Position numbers and translations under genes: made by a program. Positions 1 through 8,227 of a stretch of 64,000 nt of DNA are shown here, piece by piece; the first letter of the stretch is position 1, and every line of letters starts with the position of its first letter. The notes below the pieces were generated by a model, which saw only the letters and a program-made list of their open reading frames with translations, did not search any database and was not told the DNA's origin. The DNA is from Roseobacter sinensis (GTDB lineage: Bacteria > Pseudomonadota > Alphaproteobacteria > Rhodobacterales > Rhodobacteraceae), in assembly GCF_025755255.1 (NCBI RefSeq), contig NZ_JALIEB010000009.1, positions 62,001 through 126,000 on the forward strand. The letters are read 5' to 3'.

Positions 1-180
1 CTCCAGGACCCGACCGCGCCCATGTTGGGCACCTTCCGCGGCTACGGCAAATGGTTCATCACCCGGCGCCCGCGCAGACCGCTGCAGGATCCATCCGAGC
101 GGGTACATGACAGCGTGACCCTGCGCCAGATGGCGCAGCCAGCGCCACGCGGCTGGCTCGGGTTCGGCAAAACGGTCTGA
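1..180 (+). CDS. C-terminal fragment of an unidentified protein (possibly DUF2235-like)
   Basis: The window opens inside an open frame that runs to a TGA at 178-180 and encodes the last 59 residues of a protein. The piece is basic and tryptophan- and proline-containing, with RGYGKWF, TRRPRRP and VHDSVTLR motifs. A loosely similar ending (positively charged stretch, then DDSVRLR) closes the DUF2235 hydrolase at 31986-33134, so this could be the tail of a second DUF2235 protein. That is an inference from a short match only. Start and catalytic part lie outside the window. Confidence 0.5.
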   Translation, partial: LQDPTAPMLGTFRGYGKWFITRRPRRPLQDPSERVHDSVTLRQMAQPAPRGWLGFGKTV

Positions 181-210
181 GGCACCAGCCCGGTAGGGCC
201 GAGGCGGCAA

Positions 211-1227
211 GTGGGGGCGCATCGGGTGAGATCAGCGGTTCTTTGGGGATTGGCCTTGGCCATCACTGCGGCCGCGGCAGGAGCGATCGGCGCGCTGAGC
301 GCTTTTGAGCTGCCCTCGGACGCGCGGGTGTCGGAGCATGTGTTTTCCTCCCAAGACCAAGAGCTTGCAGGCACGCTGGTACAGCCAGGCGAAGAGGGCG
401 ACGGCCCGGTCGTCCTCCTGGTGCATGGGGACGGCCCGCAGGACCGGTGGTCGGACAGCGGCTATCTTCCACTGGTGCGAACCCTGCTCGATGCGGGCAT
501 CGGTGTCTTTTCCTGGGACAAGCCGGGGGTGGGGCAAAGCACGGGCGACTGGCTGTCGCAATCCATGTCCGATCGCGCCGCGGAGGCCGCCGCCGCCCAT
601 GCTGTCCTACGCGACGATTTGGGGATCGCGGCGAAGCGGCTGGGATTCTTGGGGTTTTCGCAGGCAGGCTGGGTCGTGCCGGAGGCAGCGGACCGCAGCG
701 GTGCGGCCTATGTCGTGCTTGTCGGCCCGGCGATCAACTGGCGCCGGCAGGGGGCCTATTTCACGCGCAAGCGGCTCCAGCGCGCCGGCGTTGGGGACGC
801 CAAAATCGCCGCAGAGGTAGCGCGGAACCTCGCGCAGAACGATGCGCTTTTTGCGCAGGACGGTGACTGTCGCGGACGGCCCGATCTGAGCGCTGCCCGG
901 TGCGGCTTCGTCCGGCGGAATTACGCAGCGGATGCGACGGCGGAGATCCTCGCCATGCAACTGCCGACCCTTGTCATGGTAGGGGCTGAGGATTTGAATG
1001 TGGATGCTGCCGAGACCGCGGGGGCCTATGGTCGCAACCCGCGGCTTGAGGTCCGTGTGATCCCCGCGGCCACTCACAGCTTGCTGCGCGCGGGTCCCTA
1101 CAACTTCCAGACCCCTGAGGAGTGGACCTTGACCGCACAGCTGCGCTTTCTGATTGCAGGCTCAAGGGCTTACGCTCCCGGCGTTCTCGACCAGATCACC
1201 GGTTGGATTGCGGATCAGCAGCGCTGA
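211..1227 (+). CDS. Exported alpha/beta-fold hydrolase
   Basis: 338 residues from a GTG start. Residues 8-30 are a hydrophobic alanine-rich segment that would act as a signal peptide or N-terminal anchor, so the enzyme probably works in the periplasm. The alpha/beta-hydrolase signature is complete: HGDGPQDR (residues 72-79) as the oxyanion-hole loop, GFSQAG with nucleophile Ser150, GAED with Asp261 as the likely acid, and THS with His289. DKPGVGQSTG is typical of small esterase or peptidase-like members. It stands alone, 30 bp after the preceding fragment. The substrate cannot be deduced; other serine hydrolases of this fold cover esterases, lactonases and peptidases. Confidence 0.82.
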   Translation: MGAHRVRSAVLWGLALAITAAAAGAIGALSAFELPSDARVSEHVFSSQDQELAGTLVQPGEEGDGPVVLLVHGDGPQDRWSDSGYLPLVRTLLDAGIGVFSWDKPGVGQSTGDWLSQSMSDRAAEAAAAHAVLRDDLGIAAKRLGFLGFSQAGWVVPEAADRSGAAYVVLVGPAINWRRQGAYFTRKRLQRAGVGDAKIAAEVARNLAQNDALFAQDGDCRGRPDLSAARCGFVRRNYAADATAEILAMQLPTLVMVGAEDLNVDAAETAGAYGRNPRLEVRVIPAATHSLLRAGPYNFQTPEEWTLTAQLRFLIAGSRAYAPGVLDQITGWIADQQR

Positions 1228-1259
1228 TCCGCTGGGGTGCGCCGGCCCGGCCGGCCATC

Positions 1260-1463
1260 TCAAAACGGGAACCGGTGAAGTTCGGGTGGCGGGCGTTCGA
1301 TCTCGGGCAGCAGCCCCACGTCCTTTCTGAGATAGGACGGCAAATGCGCCTGACCGCGCAGATTTGCCCGGCCCCGCCGAGGCCGCGCGATGAGTCTGGC
1401 CACCAGCCGGAAAAAGAGCCCGTGTGACCGGCCGAACGGGATGTAGAGGGATAAGCTTGGCAT
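1260..1463 (-). CDS. DUF1127-like small basic protein
   Basis: 67 residues, very basic, with the segment AHLPSYLRKDVGL near the middle, which matches the DUF1127 core (usually L-x-D-x-L-L-x-D-I-G-L). DUF1127 proteins are short, arginine-rich and common in Alphaproteobacteria; characterised members bind RNA or affect RNA turnover and stress or nutrient responses. The ATG at 1463 is preferred over one at 1475 because GGAGAG sits four bases in front of it. It converges on the hydrolase gene with a 32-bp gap. The match is to the family core only, so the role is inferred. Confidence 0.6.
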   Translation of the reverse strand: MPSLSLYIPFGRSHGLFFRLVARLIARPRRGRANLRGQAHLPSYLRKDVGLLPEIERPPPELHRFPF

Positions 1464-1511
1464 TTTACTCTCCATGAATGATGGAAAGCCGCCACATGAG
1501 GGGAACGCATG

Positions 1512-1538
1512 AAAAAGGCCGCATCATGAGGCGGCCTT
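1512..1538 (-). terminator. Rho-independent terminator, minus strand
   Basis: Perfect 8-bp inverted repeat AAGGCCGC (1515-1522) / GCGGCCTT (1531-1538) with an 8-nt loop. Read on the minus strand the stem is followed by TTTTTC, as in an intrinsic terminator. It therefore closes a minus-strand transcript that starts somewhere between about 1620 and 1830, where only a tiny reading frame is visible. Confidence 0.65.
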
Positions 1539-1563
1539 CAGATTGGAAACCTGTCAGACCGCG

Positions 1564-1620
1564 TTAGCGCGTGGTCATCACGCCCGCGTGGCGCAGTGCT
1601 GGGAACGGAAGTTTCATCAT
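1564..1620 (-). CDS. Possible 18-residue peptide
   Basis: A minus-strand frame of 18 codons (MMKLPFPALRHAGVMTTR) starts at 1620, is preceded by GGAAAGG about six bases upstream, and ends 26 bp before the minus-strand terminator at 1512-1538. Ribosome site, short frame and terminator together make a plausible mini-transcript: either a small peptide gene or a small RNA with an incidental frame. Codon statistics cannot decide at this length. The rest of the 1476-1835 gap shows only the imperfect palindrome CTGAT-N5-ATCAG at 1715-1729. Confidence 0.3.
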   Translation of the reverse strand: MMKLPFPALRHAGVMTTR

Positions 1621-1835
1621 ATCCGACCTTTCCGGGTCCTTGGGTTTCGTCCGGACCTGCTACCAGCGCGGGGTGAGTCGTTCAACAGTATTGATGTGTG
1701 TCGGTACAATTTTGCTGATCTGCAATCAGGGTCGCTGCAGGGGCGCAGACGGAGGGGCCGGCATATGATCTGGAACAAGGTGATACGCAAAAGACCGATC
1801 TATCCTGCGTCCGATAGATCCTGAAGGAGGACGCA

Positions 1836-2372
1836 ATGAAGATACTGATTGCCTATGCGAGCCTCGAAGGCCAGACGCGGAAGATCGTGACTGCCGCGGC
1901 CCGCGCGTTGCAAGACGCGGGCGCCGAGGTTCAGATGTTCGACACCGCGGACAAGGCGGCGCCGCTGGCCTTTGACACCGTGGATCGCGTGATCCTCGCC
2001 GCCCCGGTGCATGAGCGCCGCCACCCGCTGACCTTCGAGGTCTTTATCGGCGCGCATCGCGCCGACCTGCAGGCGCGCAAGACGCTGATGCTGTCGGTCA
2101 GCCTCAATGCCGCCTTTGCCGAAGGGCAGGAGGAGGCTCGGGACTACCTGACCGAGATGGAAATGCGCACCAAGTTCGCAGCGGACCGCAATGTTCTCGT
2201 GGCCGGGGCCGTGCAGGCTGGCAGCTACGAGTACTTCGAGACACAGATCCTGCGCCACGTGGTCCTGCGCGACCTCGATTACGACATCAGCGATGGACCG
2301 AAGGAATTCACCGATTGGGATGCGCTGAAGTCCGAGGTGGCGGCCTTTCTGGAGGAGCCTGTCGCCGGCTGA
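1836..2372 (+). CDS. Flavodoxin-domain protein, HemG-like
   Basis: 178 residues with a strong AAGGAGG in front of the ATG. The N-terminus MKILIAYASLEGQTRKI is a flavodoxin FMN-phosphate loop, and the length, the APVHERRHP segment and the C-terminal YFETQIL resemble menaquinone/quinone-dependent protoporphyrinogen IX dehydrogenase HemG, which oxidises protoporphyrinogen to protoporphyrin in haem synthesis. No other haem gene is adjacent, and several flavodoxin-like proteins of this size have other roles, so the family (FMN-binding flavodoxin) is firm and the HemG role is tentative. It converges with the thioesterase gene. Confidence 0.75.
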   Translation: MKILIAYASLEGQTRKIVTAAARALQDAGAEVQMFDTADKAAPLAFDTVDRVILAAPVHERRHPLTFEVFIGAHRADLQARKTLMLSVSLNAAFAEGQEEARDYLTEMEMRTKFAADRNVLVAGAVQAGSYEYFETQILRHVVLRDLDYDISDGPKEFTDWDALKSEVAAFLEEPVAG

Positions 2373-2412
2373 TCTCGGCTGCTCTGTTTTGACAGTCGCG
2401 GGCCCGGAGGCG

Positions 2413-2892
2413 TTAGCGCATCTTCATGATGATGCAGGTGGTCGAGCCGGTCGCATAGAGCTTGCCGTCCTCCACACCGCGGATATTGCCATGCGCGACA
2501 CCGGTGGAGCGGCCGGCGTGATCGACCTCGCCGATGCAATCGATCAGCGTGCCCACGGGCAGGTTGCGGGTGATGTTGATTTTGAATTCGAGCGTTGTGT
2601 AGACCGAGCCGCGCGGCACCTTCGTCATCACGGCACAGGCCATCGCGGAATCGAGCAGGGTGCCGTACCAGCCGCCGTGCACGGTGCCCATGGGATTGGT
2701 CACGTAAAACTCAGGCGTGCCGCGGAAGACCACGCGGCCGTCGTCCACTGCATGCAGCCTGTATCCCATCGTCTCGCCAATCGGCGGGCCGGGGCTGCGG
2801 CCGTCCAGAATGCTCTGCATGAACTCCAGCCCCGACATCGACAAAAGCGCGTCCTGGCTCAGCAGATCGGCAGGTGAGGTGGCTGTGCGCAT
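2413..2892 (-). CDS. PaaI-type hotdog thioesterase
   Basis: 159 residues. The motif NPMGTVHGGWYGTLLDSAMACAV is the conserved helix of the 4HBT/PaaI hotdog fold, with the HGG turn and the acidic residue (LLD) used for thioester hydrolysis. The following VYTTLEFKINITR and GxVDHAGRSTGVAHGNI strands also fit. Such enzymes hydrolyse acyl- or aryl-CoA thioesters; the natural substrate is not predictable here. It lies 67 bp behind metF on the same strand and could be co-transcribed with it. Confidence 0.85.
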   Translation of the reverse strand: MRTATSPADLLSQDALLSMSGLEFMQSILDGRSPGPPIGETMGYRLHAVDDGRVVFRGTPEFYVTNPMGTVHGGWYGTLLDSAMACAVMTKVPRGSVYTTLEFKINITRNLPVGTLIDCIGEVDHAGRSTGVAHGNIRGVEDGKLYATGSTTCIIMKMR

Positions 2893-2959
2893 GAGGGGGC
2901 TCCGACACGTGGGATGACGCAGCGGCAGCTAAGCCCCGTTTCACTGGCATGACAAGAGG

Positions 2960-3829
2960 TTACGCGACGTCGCGCACGCCTGCGGTCGCGAGCGTCACGC
3001 CGAGCGCGTGGCAGATTTCCCGCGTCATGTCGGGGCGGTTCAGCGTGTAGAAATGCAAGGCATCCACGCCTTCGTCCACCAGATCCGAGCAGAGCTCGGT
3101 GCAGACCGCCGTTGCCAGAAGGTCGTGCCGGTCGTCGCGGATGGCCGCGTCGAAGGCCTGATCGAGCCAAGCCGGTATGGTCGCGCCGCAGCGCAACGCG
3201 AATTTGCGGGCGTTCTGCCAGTTGACGATCGGCAGGATGCCGGGCGTGATCGGCGCCGTGATCCCCGCTTTCGCGCAGTCGTCACGGAACCGCAGGAATG
3301 TCTCGGCTTCGAAGAAGAACTGGGTGATCGCCTCCGCGGCCCCCGCGTCGATCTTGGCCTTGAGCCAGTCGATGTTGGCTGCTTGACTGGTGGCGTCGGG
3401 GTGCTTCTCGGGGTAGGCGCCGACGCGCAGGGTGAACTGGCCCGATTGCGCGAGGGCCTCGATGAGCTCGACCGAATTGGCAAACCCATCCGGATGCGGC
3501 GTGAAGCGGGCCTCGCCCTCGGGCGCATCGCCGCGCAGGGCAACGATGTCGGTCACCCCGGCCTTGGCAAAGCGCTGTGCGATGGCAAGCGTTTCTGTCT
3601 TGGATGCGCCGACACAGGTCAGATGCGCGGCCACCGGAAGGCCGGAGGACTTGCGCAGCGTGTAGGCGGCATCGTGGGTCAGATCGCGGGTGCTGCCACC
3701 CGCGCCATAGGTCACGGAGAAGAAACGCGGCTCTAGCGGAGCGAGGGCCTGCGCGGTTTCGAAGAGCTTGAAGGACGCATCAATCGACCGCGGCGGAAAG
3801 ACTTCGAAAGAGACGGAGGGCGTGGGCAT
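2960..3829 (-). CDS. metF: 5,10-methylenetetrahydrofolate reductase MetF
   Basis: 289 residues. MetF reduces 5,10-methylene-THF to 5-methyl-THF with FAD and NAD(P)H, the last step before methionine synthase. Visible signatures are SFEVFPP with the catalytic glutamate near the N-terminus, SVTYGAGGSTR, AAHLTCVGASKTE and ALRGDAP, all characteristic of the TIM-barrel MTHFR family at its usual bacterial length. The ATG at 3829 is chosen over an in-frame ATG at 3856 because AAGGAAG lies 6 nt upstream of it, inside the longer version. The gene is divergent from metR with probable MetR operators in between, so it is probably activated when methionine is short. Confidence 0.95.
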   Translation of the reverse strand: MPTPSVSFEVFPPRSIDASFKLFETAQALAPLEPRFFSVTYGAGGSTRDLTHDAAYTLRKSSGLPVAAHLTCVGASKTETLAIAQRFAKAGVTDIVALRGDAPEGEARFTPHPDGFANSVELIEALAQSGQFTLRVGAYPEKHPDATSQAANIDWLKAKIDAGAAEAITQFFFEAETFLRFRDDCAKAGITAPITPGILPIVNWQNARKFALRCGATIPAWLDQAFDAAIRDDRHDLLATAVCTELCSDLVDEGVDALHFYTLNRPDMTREICHALGVTLATAGVRDVA

Positions 3830-3877
3830 GGGGCGCTTCCTTTTCGGATTGCACATCTTGTGCCACAGCTCGCTTCG

Positions 3878-3912
3878 TGAGACAAACTCATAACCCTCAT
3901 CTTTAACATGAG
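3878..3912. promoter_or_regulatory. MetR-like operators in the metF-metR intergenic region
   Basis: TGAG-ACAAA-CTCA at 3878-3890 is a perfect palindrome with a 5-bp spacer, close to the MetR consensus TGAA-N5-TTCA. A second perfect palindrome, CTCAT-N7-ATGAG, follows at 3896-3912, directly before the metR start. Position between divergent metF and metR and the known autoregulation of MetR make these its likely binding sites. Confidence 0.6.
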
Positions 3913-3918
3913 CTGGAT

Positions 3919-4824
3919 ATGCATATCGAGTTTCGCCACCTGCGCACGATCCAGGCCATCCACCAGGCTGGCGGGCTGTCGCTTGCGGCCGAGAAGCTGC
4001 ACATCACGCAGTCAGCCCTCAGCCACCAGATCAAGGGGCTGGAGGATCAGGCGGGGGTCGAGCTGTTTGTGCGCCGCTCCAAGCCGCTGAAGCTTTCGCC
4101 AGCGGGTCTGCGTCTTCTCAAGCTGGCCGAGCAGGTCCTGCCGCAGGTTCAGGCCCTGCAGGAGGAGTTTTCGGGCCTGCGCGACGGCAGCGCGGGGCGG
4201 ATGCACATCGCGATCGAATGCCATGCCTGTTTCGAGTGGCTCTTCCCTGTCTTGGAGCGGTTTCGCAAGAACTGGGGCGAGGTGGACGTGGACATCCGGC
4301 CCGGCCTCGCCTTCGATGCGATGCCCGCGCTCTTGAAGGAGGAGGTGGATCTTGTCGTCTCCTCCGACCCCGAGGACATGCCCGGGGTTGAATTCATCGA
4401 ACTCTTTGATTACGCGCCGGTTTTCGTGGCGTCGGGCGCACATCCGCTCGCACAGAAATCTTACGTGGAGGCCGAGGATTTTCGTGGTGAAACTCTGATC
4501 ACCTATCCGGTGGAGCGCACGCGCCTCGATGTCTTCAGCCAGCTTCTGATCCCCGCCAAGGTCGAGCCTGCGGCGATCCGCCAAGTGGAACTGACGGCCG
4601 TCATCCTGCTGCTCGTGGCATCGAACCGGGGCGTGTCGGTTTTGCCCGATTGGGTGGTGCGCGAGGTGAAATACTCCTCGGACTACATCACCCGACCGCT
4701 CACCAAAGACGGCATCACCCGCAGGCTCTATGCGGCTGTCCGCACGGACGATCTGCAAAAGCCGTTCATGCAGCAACTCCTTGAATTCGCGGGCGAAGAG
4801 GCGCGCAAGCTTCAGGCAGTCTGA
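3919..4824 (+). CDS. metR: LysR-family methionine regulator MetR
   Basis: 301 residues, normal LysR length. Residues 1-60 are the winged helix-turn-helix: FRHLRTIQAIHQAGGLSLAAEKL, then ITQSALSHQIKGLE as recognition helix and LFVRRSKPLKLSPAG as wing. The remainder is the periplasmic-binding-protein-like effector domain, with IECHACFEWLFPVL as in MetR. MetR uses homocysteine as co-regulator and controls met genes; divergence from metF supports the assignment. The stop is only 2 bp from the stop of the convergent gene, so there is no room for a terminator between them. Confidence 0.88.
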   Translation: MHIEFRHLRTIQAIHQAGGLSLAAEKLHITQSALSHQIKGLEDQAGVELFVRRSKPLKLSPAGLRLLKLAEQVLPQVQALQEEFSGLRDGSAGRMHIAIECHACFEWLFPVLERFRKNWGEVDVDIRPGLAFDAMPALLKEEVDLVVSSDPEDMPGVEFIELFDYAPVFVASGAHPLAQKSYVEAEDFRGETLITYPVERTRLDVFSQLLIPAKVEPAAIRQVELTAVILLLVASNRGVSVLPDWVVREVKYSSDYITRPLTKDGITRRLYAAVRTDDLQKPFMQQLLEFAGEEARKLQAV

Positions 4825-4826
4825 GC

Positions 4827-5909
4827 CTATTGCAGGCTGCGCAGGAAGCGGTTCCCGAGGCGGATGAGGTCGTCCACGGGGTTCGGTTGCTGGCGCCAGG
4901 TCGGGCGCCTGTCGGTCGTGCCATCCAGCCAGACCTCGACCCGACCCGGTGCGCCGTTGCCGCTTTCCGAGAAATCGCGCGCTTCGATCCGCAAATCCCG
5001 CGCGAGCGTGCGCGCGACGGTTGCGTCGGTCGCATCGTAAAAGCGGACATGCGGGGCCGAAATCGTGAGGCTCAGGCGCTGGACCGTCGCAATCTCAAAG
5101 CCGTTCTGACCCAGTTCCGCCTTGCTTTCATCCAGTGCGGCGGTGGTCACACTGTCGGGCGCATAGAGGTGGATCCTGGGTCTGACCGGTGCCGCGGGCG
5201 GGTCCGGCGCGATATCGAAGAGCGGGATCTCGGGCGCTGCCTCGGCCGTAGGGGCATCGGGCGTGTCCGCTTCTTCGGCGGGTGCCTGCGGTGCATCCTC
5301 GGGCGCGATCTCCGTCGGTGATGCAGCCGTGATTACAGGCGCTTCGGCCTCTGCCTCCGGCAGCGCCCCGATTGAGAGCGCCGTGCCGAAACCGAGGGAG
5401 AGCCCAAAACCCAGGGCAACACAGCAGACGACGGCAAGCAGAGCCGCGCGACCGGAAAGGGACGGCGCCCGCCTGGTCGCGGCCGTCCGCACATGGCCCG
5501 AAGGCCGCCGGACACTTTCGATCGCCTGATGCCGGATCGCCCGCAGCACCGGCTTCTCGGTCTTTGGCGCGGTCAGCGGCGGCGGCGTGCGTGCGAAGGC
5601 GGGCACCGGGCCGCGCACGGGCTCGGGTGGCGGCACCAGACCAGGCGCAGGCTCGGGCGGCGGCATCGGTGCTGCGGCCGCAGGCGCAGGTGTCGGTGTT
5701 GCGGTCACATCCGCAGGTTCGGATTTCGGTACGACATCAACCGGCGGCGGTTTTGGGCCGCGGTTCTTTTCGGCCAGCACCTTTTCGCGCTGCGCGCGGG
5801 CAGCTTCGAGCCGCTGGTCCCAGTCGCCGGAACTCAGCAGCTCGGTGATCTGTGCGTGTTTCGATGCGCTTGTGTCGCTCTCTGCAGTCGTCGGTATCGT
5901 CCCCGCCAT
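4827..5909 (-). CDS. Proline-rich single-pass membrane protein, unknown function
   Basis: 360 residues. An N-terminal cytoplasmic half contains a charged helix (residues 25-50) and a long alanine/proline-rich low-complexity linker. One transmembrane segment follows around residues 155-180 (SGRAALLAVVCCVALGFGLSLGFG), then an acidic periplasmic linker, and a compact C-terminal domain of about 110 residues with HVRFYDATDATVARTLARDL. This last part resembles LytR-C or SPOR-like domains seen in envelope proteins, but I cannot assign it. Nothing in the neighbourhood explains its job. It converges on metR. Confidence 0.65.
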   Translation of the reverse strand: MAGTIPTTAESDTSASKHAQITELLSSGDWDQRLEAARAQREKVLAEKNRGPKPPPVDVVPKSEPADVTATPTPAPAAAAPMPPPEPAPGLVPPPEPVRGPVPAFARTPPPLTAPKTEKPVLRAIRHQAIESVRRPSGHVRTAATRRAPSLSGRAALLAVVCCVALGFGLSLGFGTALSIGALPEAEAEAPVITAASPTEIAPEDAPQAPAEEADTPDAPTAEAAPEIPLFDIAPDPPAAPVRPRIHLYAPDSVTTAALDESKAELGQNGFEIATVQRLSLTISAPHVRFYDATDATVARTLARDLRIEARDFSESGNGAPGRVEVWLDGTTDRRPTWRQQPNPVDDLIRLGNRFLRSLQ

Positions 5910-6057
5910 TGTCTCAGGCCTCAGCTAGGGTGTCCCACGTGTTCGGGCCGCGCGGACCTTTCACCGCACAATAGCTTGACAGCGCAGGGGCGTAAAAACG
6001 AAGCGGTGCCTGCGCCGGGCTTTGAGCAGCTTATCGCTCGTGACCCTTAGGCGGGTT

Positions 6058-6288
6058 TCAGCGCGCGAGCCGCGCCGCACGCCCGCCGCGCCGCTTGGAA
6101 AGCTGGCCTTGCCGTGACGGCAATTCGGCCATGACAGTTCGCCGCGCCTCCGGACTCATGCGCGACCAGGCGGTGATCTCGTCGATGGAGCGCAGGCAGC
6201 CGGTGCAGAGCCGCACCTCGGGCTGAATCACGCAGACCTTGATGCAGGGGCTTTCGATCTCGTCACGGCGCCAGATCTCGTCACTCAT
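6058..6288 (-). CDS. DUF1289 cysteine-motif protein
   Basis: 76 residues with the DUF1289 signature ESPCIKVC and LCTGCLRSIDEITAW; Cys15, Cys19, Cys28 and Cys31 form a likely metal or Fe-S site. Small DUF1289 proteins are frequent in Proteobacteria, are sometimes called YdhL-type, and are without an established biochemical role. The C-terminus is very basic. It lies 12 bp behind ruvX on the same strand and is probably in one transcript with ccmI and ruvX. Confidence 0.88.
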   Translation of the reverse strand: MSDEIWRRDEIESPCIKVCVIQPEVRLCTGCLRSIDEITAWSRMSPEARRTVMAELPSRQGQLSKRRGGRAARLAR

Positions 6289-6300
6289 ACTCTCTTTTCC

Positions 6301-6780
6301 TCATGCGCCACGCATCACGCGAAGCCTGTCCAATGCGCCTTGCAAGATATATCCCGCGGCCACCTGATCAATGACCTCGGCGCGACGTTTTCGCGACGTA
6401 TCCGCCTCCAAGAGCGCGCGTTCGGCTGCCACGGTCGACAGACGCTCGTCCCAAAAGGTGATCGGCAGGTCAAATCCGTCGATGCGGTCGAGGTTGCGGG
6501 CGAAGGCGCGTGTGGACTGGCAGCGCGGCCCTTCGGTGCCGTCCATGTTGCGGGGCAGGCCAAGGACCAGCCCGCCGATCTGCCTCTCCGCGGTGATTTC
6601 GGCGAGGCGGGCGGCATCCTGCATAAACTTGCGGCGCTTGATCGTCTCCAGCGGCGTTGCAATGGACAGAAACGTGTCCGAGACCGCCACTCCGATGGTC
6701 GCGGTGCCAAGGTCCAGCCCGACGAGGCTCTGCTGTGGCGGCAGCGCGGCGGCGAAGCCCGCCAGATCGTCGTAGATCAT
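6301..6780 (-). CDS. ruvX: Putative pre-16S rRNA nuclease / Holliday junction resolvase YqgF (RuvX)
   Basis: 159 residues, RNase H-like fold. SLVGLDLGTATIGVAVSD carries the first catalytic aspartate, LVLGLPRNMDGTEG the middle motif, and FWDERLST and EVIDQVAAGYIL the remaining acidic residues of the YqgF/RuvX family. These enzymes process the 5' end of 16S rRNA and have been described as putative Holliday junction resolvases. The start codon overlaps the ccmI stop by 4 bp, indicating translational coupling. Confidence 0.93.
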   Translation of the reverse strand: MIYDDLAGFAAALPPQQSLVGLDLGTATIGVAVSDTFLSIATPLETIKRRKFMQDAARLAEITAERQIGGLVLGLPRNMDGTEGPRCQSTRAFARNLDRIDGFDLPITFWDERLSTVAAERALLEADTSRKRRAEVIDQVAAGYILQGALDRLRVMRGA

Positions 6781-8009
6781 TCCACGACCTGCGCCCGCTG
6801 GCCGGCCCGCAGCAGCAGATCGAGCGCGCGGGTGTCGTCGGCGAAAACCTCGACCGCGTTGTCATAGACGGCGCGCGCCTGCGGGCGCTGGCCCAGCACG
6901 CCGAGCGCGGTGATCAGCTGCGCCCAGTCCTGCACCGGGCCGCCTTCGCTCGCCAGCCGTTCCGAGAGGCCGGTCACCATGCCCTGGATCATCTCCAGCC
7001 GTTCGGCAGGCGAGAGGTTTTCGGCAGCTTCCACATCGGCGGCAGAGGGGCCGCGCCCGCTGCCGATCTCGGGCAGCTGATAGTTCACGCCGGCGCGCAG
7101 GGCCATGTCTTCGATCTGGGCGAGGATCGGCGGAATCCAGGGCGCATCCTCGGGGCCAGCGCGCAACAGCGCGTCCCAGGTCCGGAAGGCGCTGTCGGGC
7201 CGGCCGGTTTGCGCCATCATCAGGCCCATGTAGTAGCGCGCCGTGCCGTTGTCCGGCTCGAGCGCCAGAGCGGATTGCAGCGCCGCTTCGGCTTCGGGCG
7301 AAACATAGCCGCCCGCCGCCACGACCAGCATGTCCGCATAGTCGGTGTGATCCTGCGCGGTCACATCTGCGCCCTTGATGCGAATGACCTCGGCCTGGGC
7401 CTCTGCGGCGGCGCGGAAATTGCCCAGATTTGCTTCGTTCTGGGCCAGCAGGATATGGCCTTGCAGATCGTCCGGTCGGCGCGCCACGGTGTCGCGCAGC
7501 TGCTCGACAAGGGCCACATAGTCGGGGCTTGCGTCCTGGGGGAGCCGCGCGGCGGGCAGGCTGGCTTCGGCTTCGGCCTGGCTCGGCCGTGTGGCGCGGG
7601 CCTCTTCGGCGAAGTCGATCCGGTCGGCGAGCGACAGATCGCCATAGCCCGGAGCGCCGAGCTGAAGATACATCGCGACGCTGCCACCAACGAGGACAAG
7701 TGCGATGAGTGCTGCGACGATGCCGGGTGCGCCCTTGTCGGCGTCCGCGGCAACACTGTCCTTCTGCAAGGCGGCGTCGGCTGCCAGGATGCGGCGCGAG
7801 ACCTCCGCGCGCACGCGGTCTGCATCCTCTGGGCTGACGACGCCGCGCGCGAGGTCCTTGTCGATCTCCTTCAGTTGGTCGCGGTAGACGCGTAGATCAT
7901 AGGCCGCCGGCGGCACCGCCGCCCCGCTGCGCGGCGCCCGCAACCCAAGCGCCAGCAGAACCGCGATGGCCAGCGCCAGACCGCCCGCGAGGATCCAGAA
8001 GACTGTCAT
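6777..8009 (-). CDS. ccmI: c-type cytochrome biogenesis protein CcmI
   Basis: 410 residues. The N-terminus has two membrane segments (residues 1-25 and roughly 95-115) separated by a cytoplasmic loop with the CcmI motif YRDQLKEIDKDLARGVVSPEDADRVRAEVSRRIL. The long periplasmic C-terminal part is made of TPR-like helices (LLAQNEANLGNFRAAAEAQ, ALEPDNGTARYYMGLMMAQ). CcmI holds apocytochrome c and delivers it to the CcmFH haem ligation complex. The ATG at 8009 is used because AAGGAGGAGG precedes it by five bases. No other ccm genes are in the window. Confidence 0.92.
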   Translation of the reverse strand: MTVFWILAGGLALAIAVLLALGLRAPRSGAAVPPAAYDLRVYRDQLKEIDKDLARGVVSPEDADRVRAEVSRRILAADAALQKDSVAADADKGAPGIVAALIALVLVGGSVAMYLQLGAPGYGDLSLADRIDFAEEARATRPSQAEAEASLPAARLPQDASPDYVALVEQLRDTVARRPDDLQGHILLAQNEANLGNFRAAAEAQAEVIRIKGADVTAQDHTDYADMLVVAAGGYVSPEAEAALQSALALEPDNGTARYYMGLMMAQTGRPDSAFRTWDALLRAGPEDAPWIPPILAQIEDMALRAGVNYQLPEIGSGRGPSAADVEAAENLSPAERLEMIQGMVTGLSERLASEGGPVQDWAQLITALGVLGQRPQARAVYDNAVEVFADDTRALDLLLRAGQRAQVVE

Positions 8010-8227
8010 CAATGCCTCCTCCTTAGCCCCTTCACTTAGTCAACAATGGGCGCACACAAAAGGGGCAAAAGGCCACGGTGACATGGCGTGCGCATGGGCA
8101 ATTGTGTGCGGTGTCGCAAACTTGTTAGAAAGCGGCGCGCGCAGTCTCTCGTTTTTTCGCAACTGCCGCAGAACAGGAGCAATCCGGGCCTCTGCGCGCG
8201 GGGTGTCTGACATGGGGTGATCCGGCC

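Noticed and set aside
3830-3856. Longer MetF start at 3856
   Set aside because: The added nine codons contain the purine-rich AAGGAAG that serves as ribosome site for the ATG at 3829, which gives the normal MetF N-terminus.
4012-4776. 254-codon minus-strand frame opposite metR
   Set aside because: No recognisable domain and fully covered by the well-supported LysR gene.
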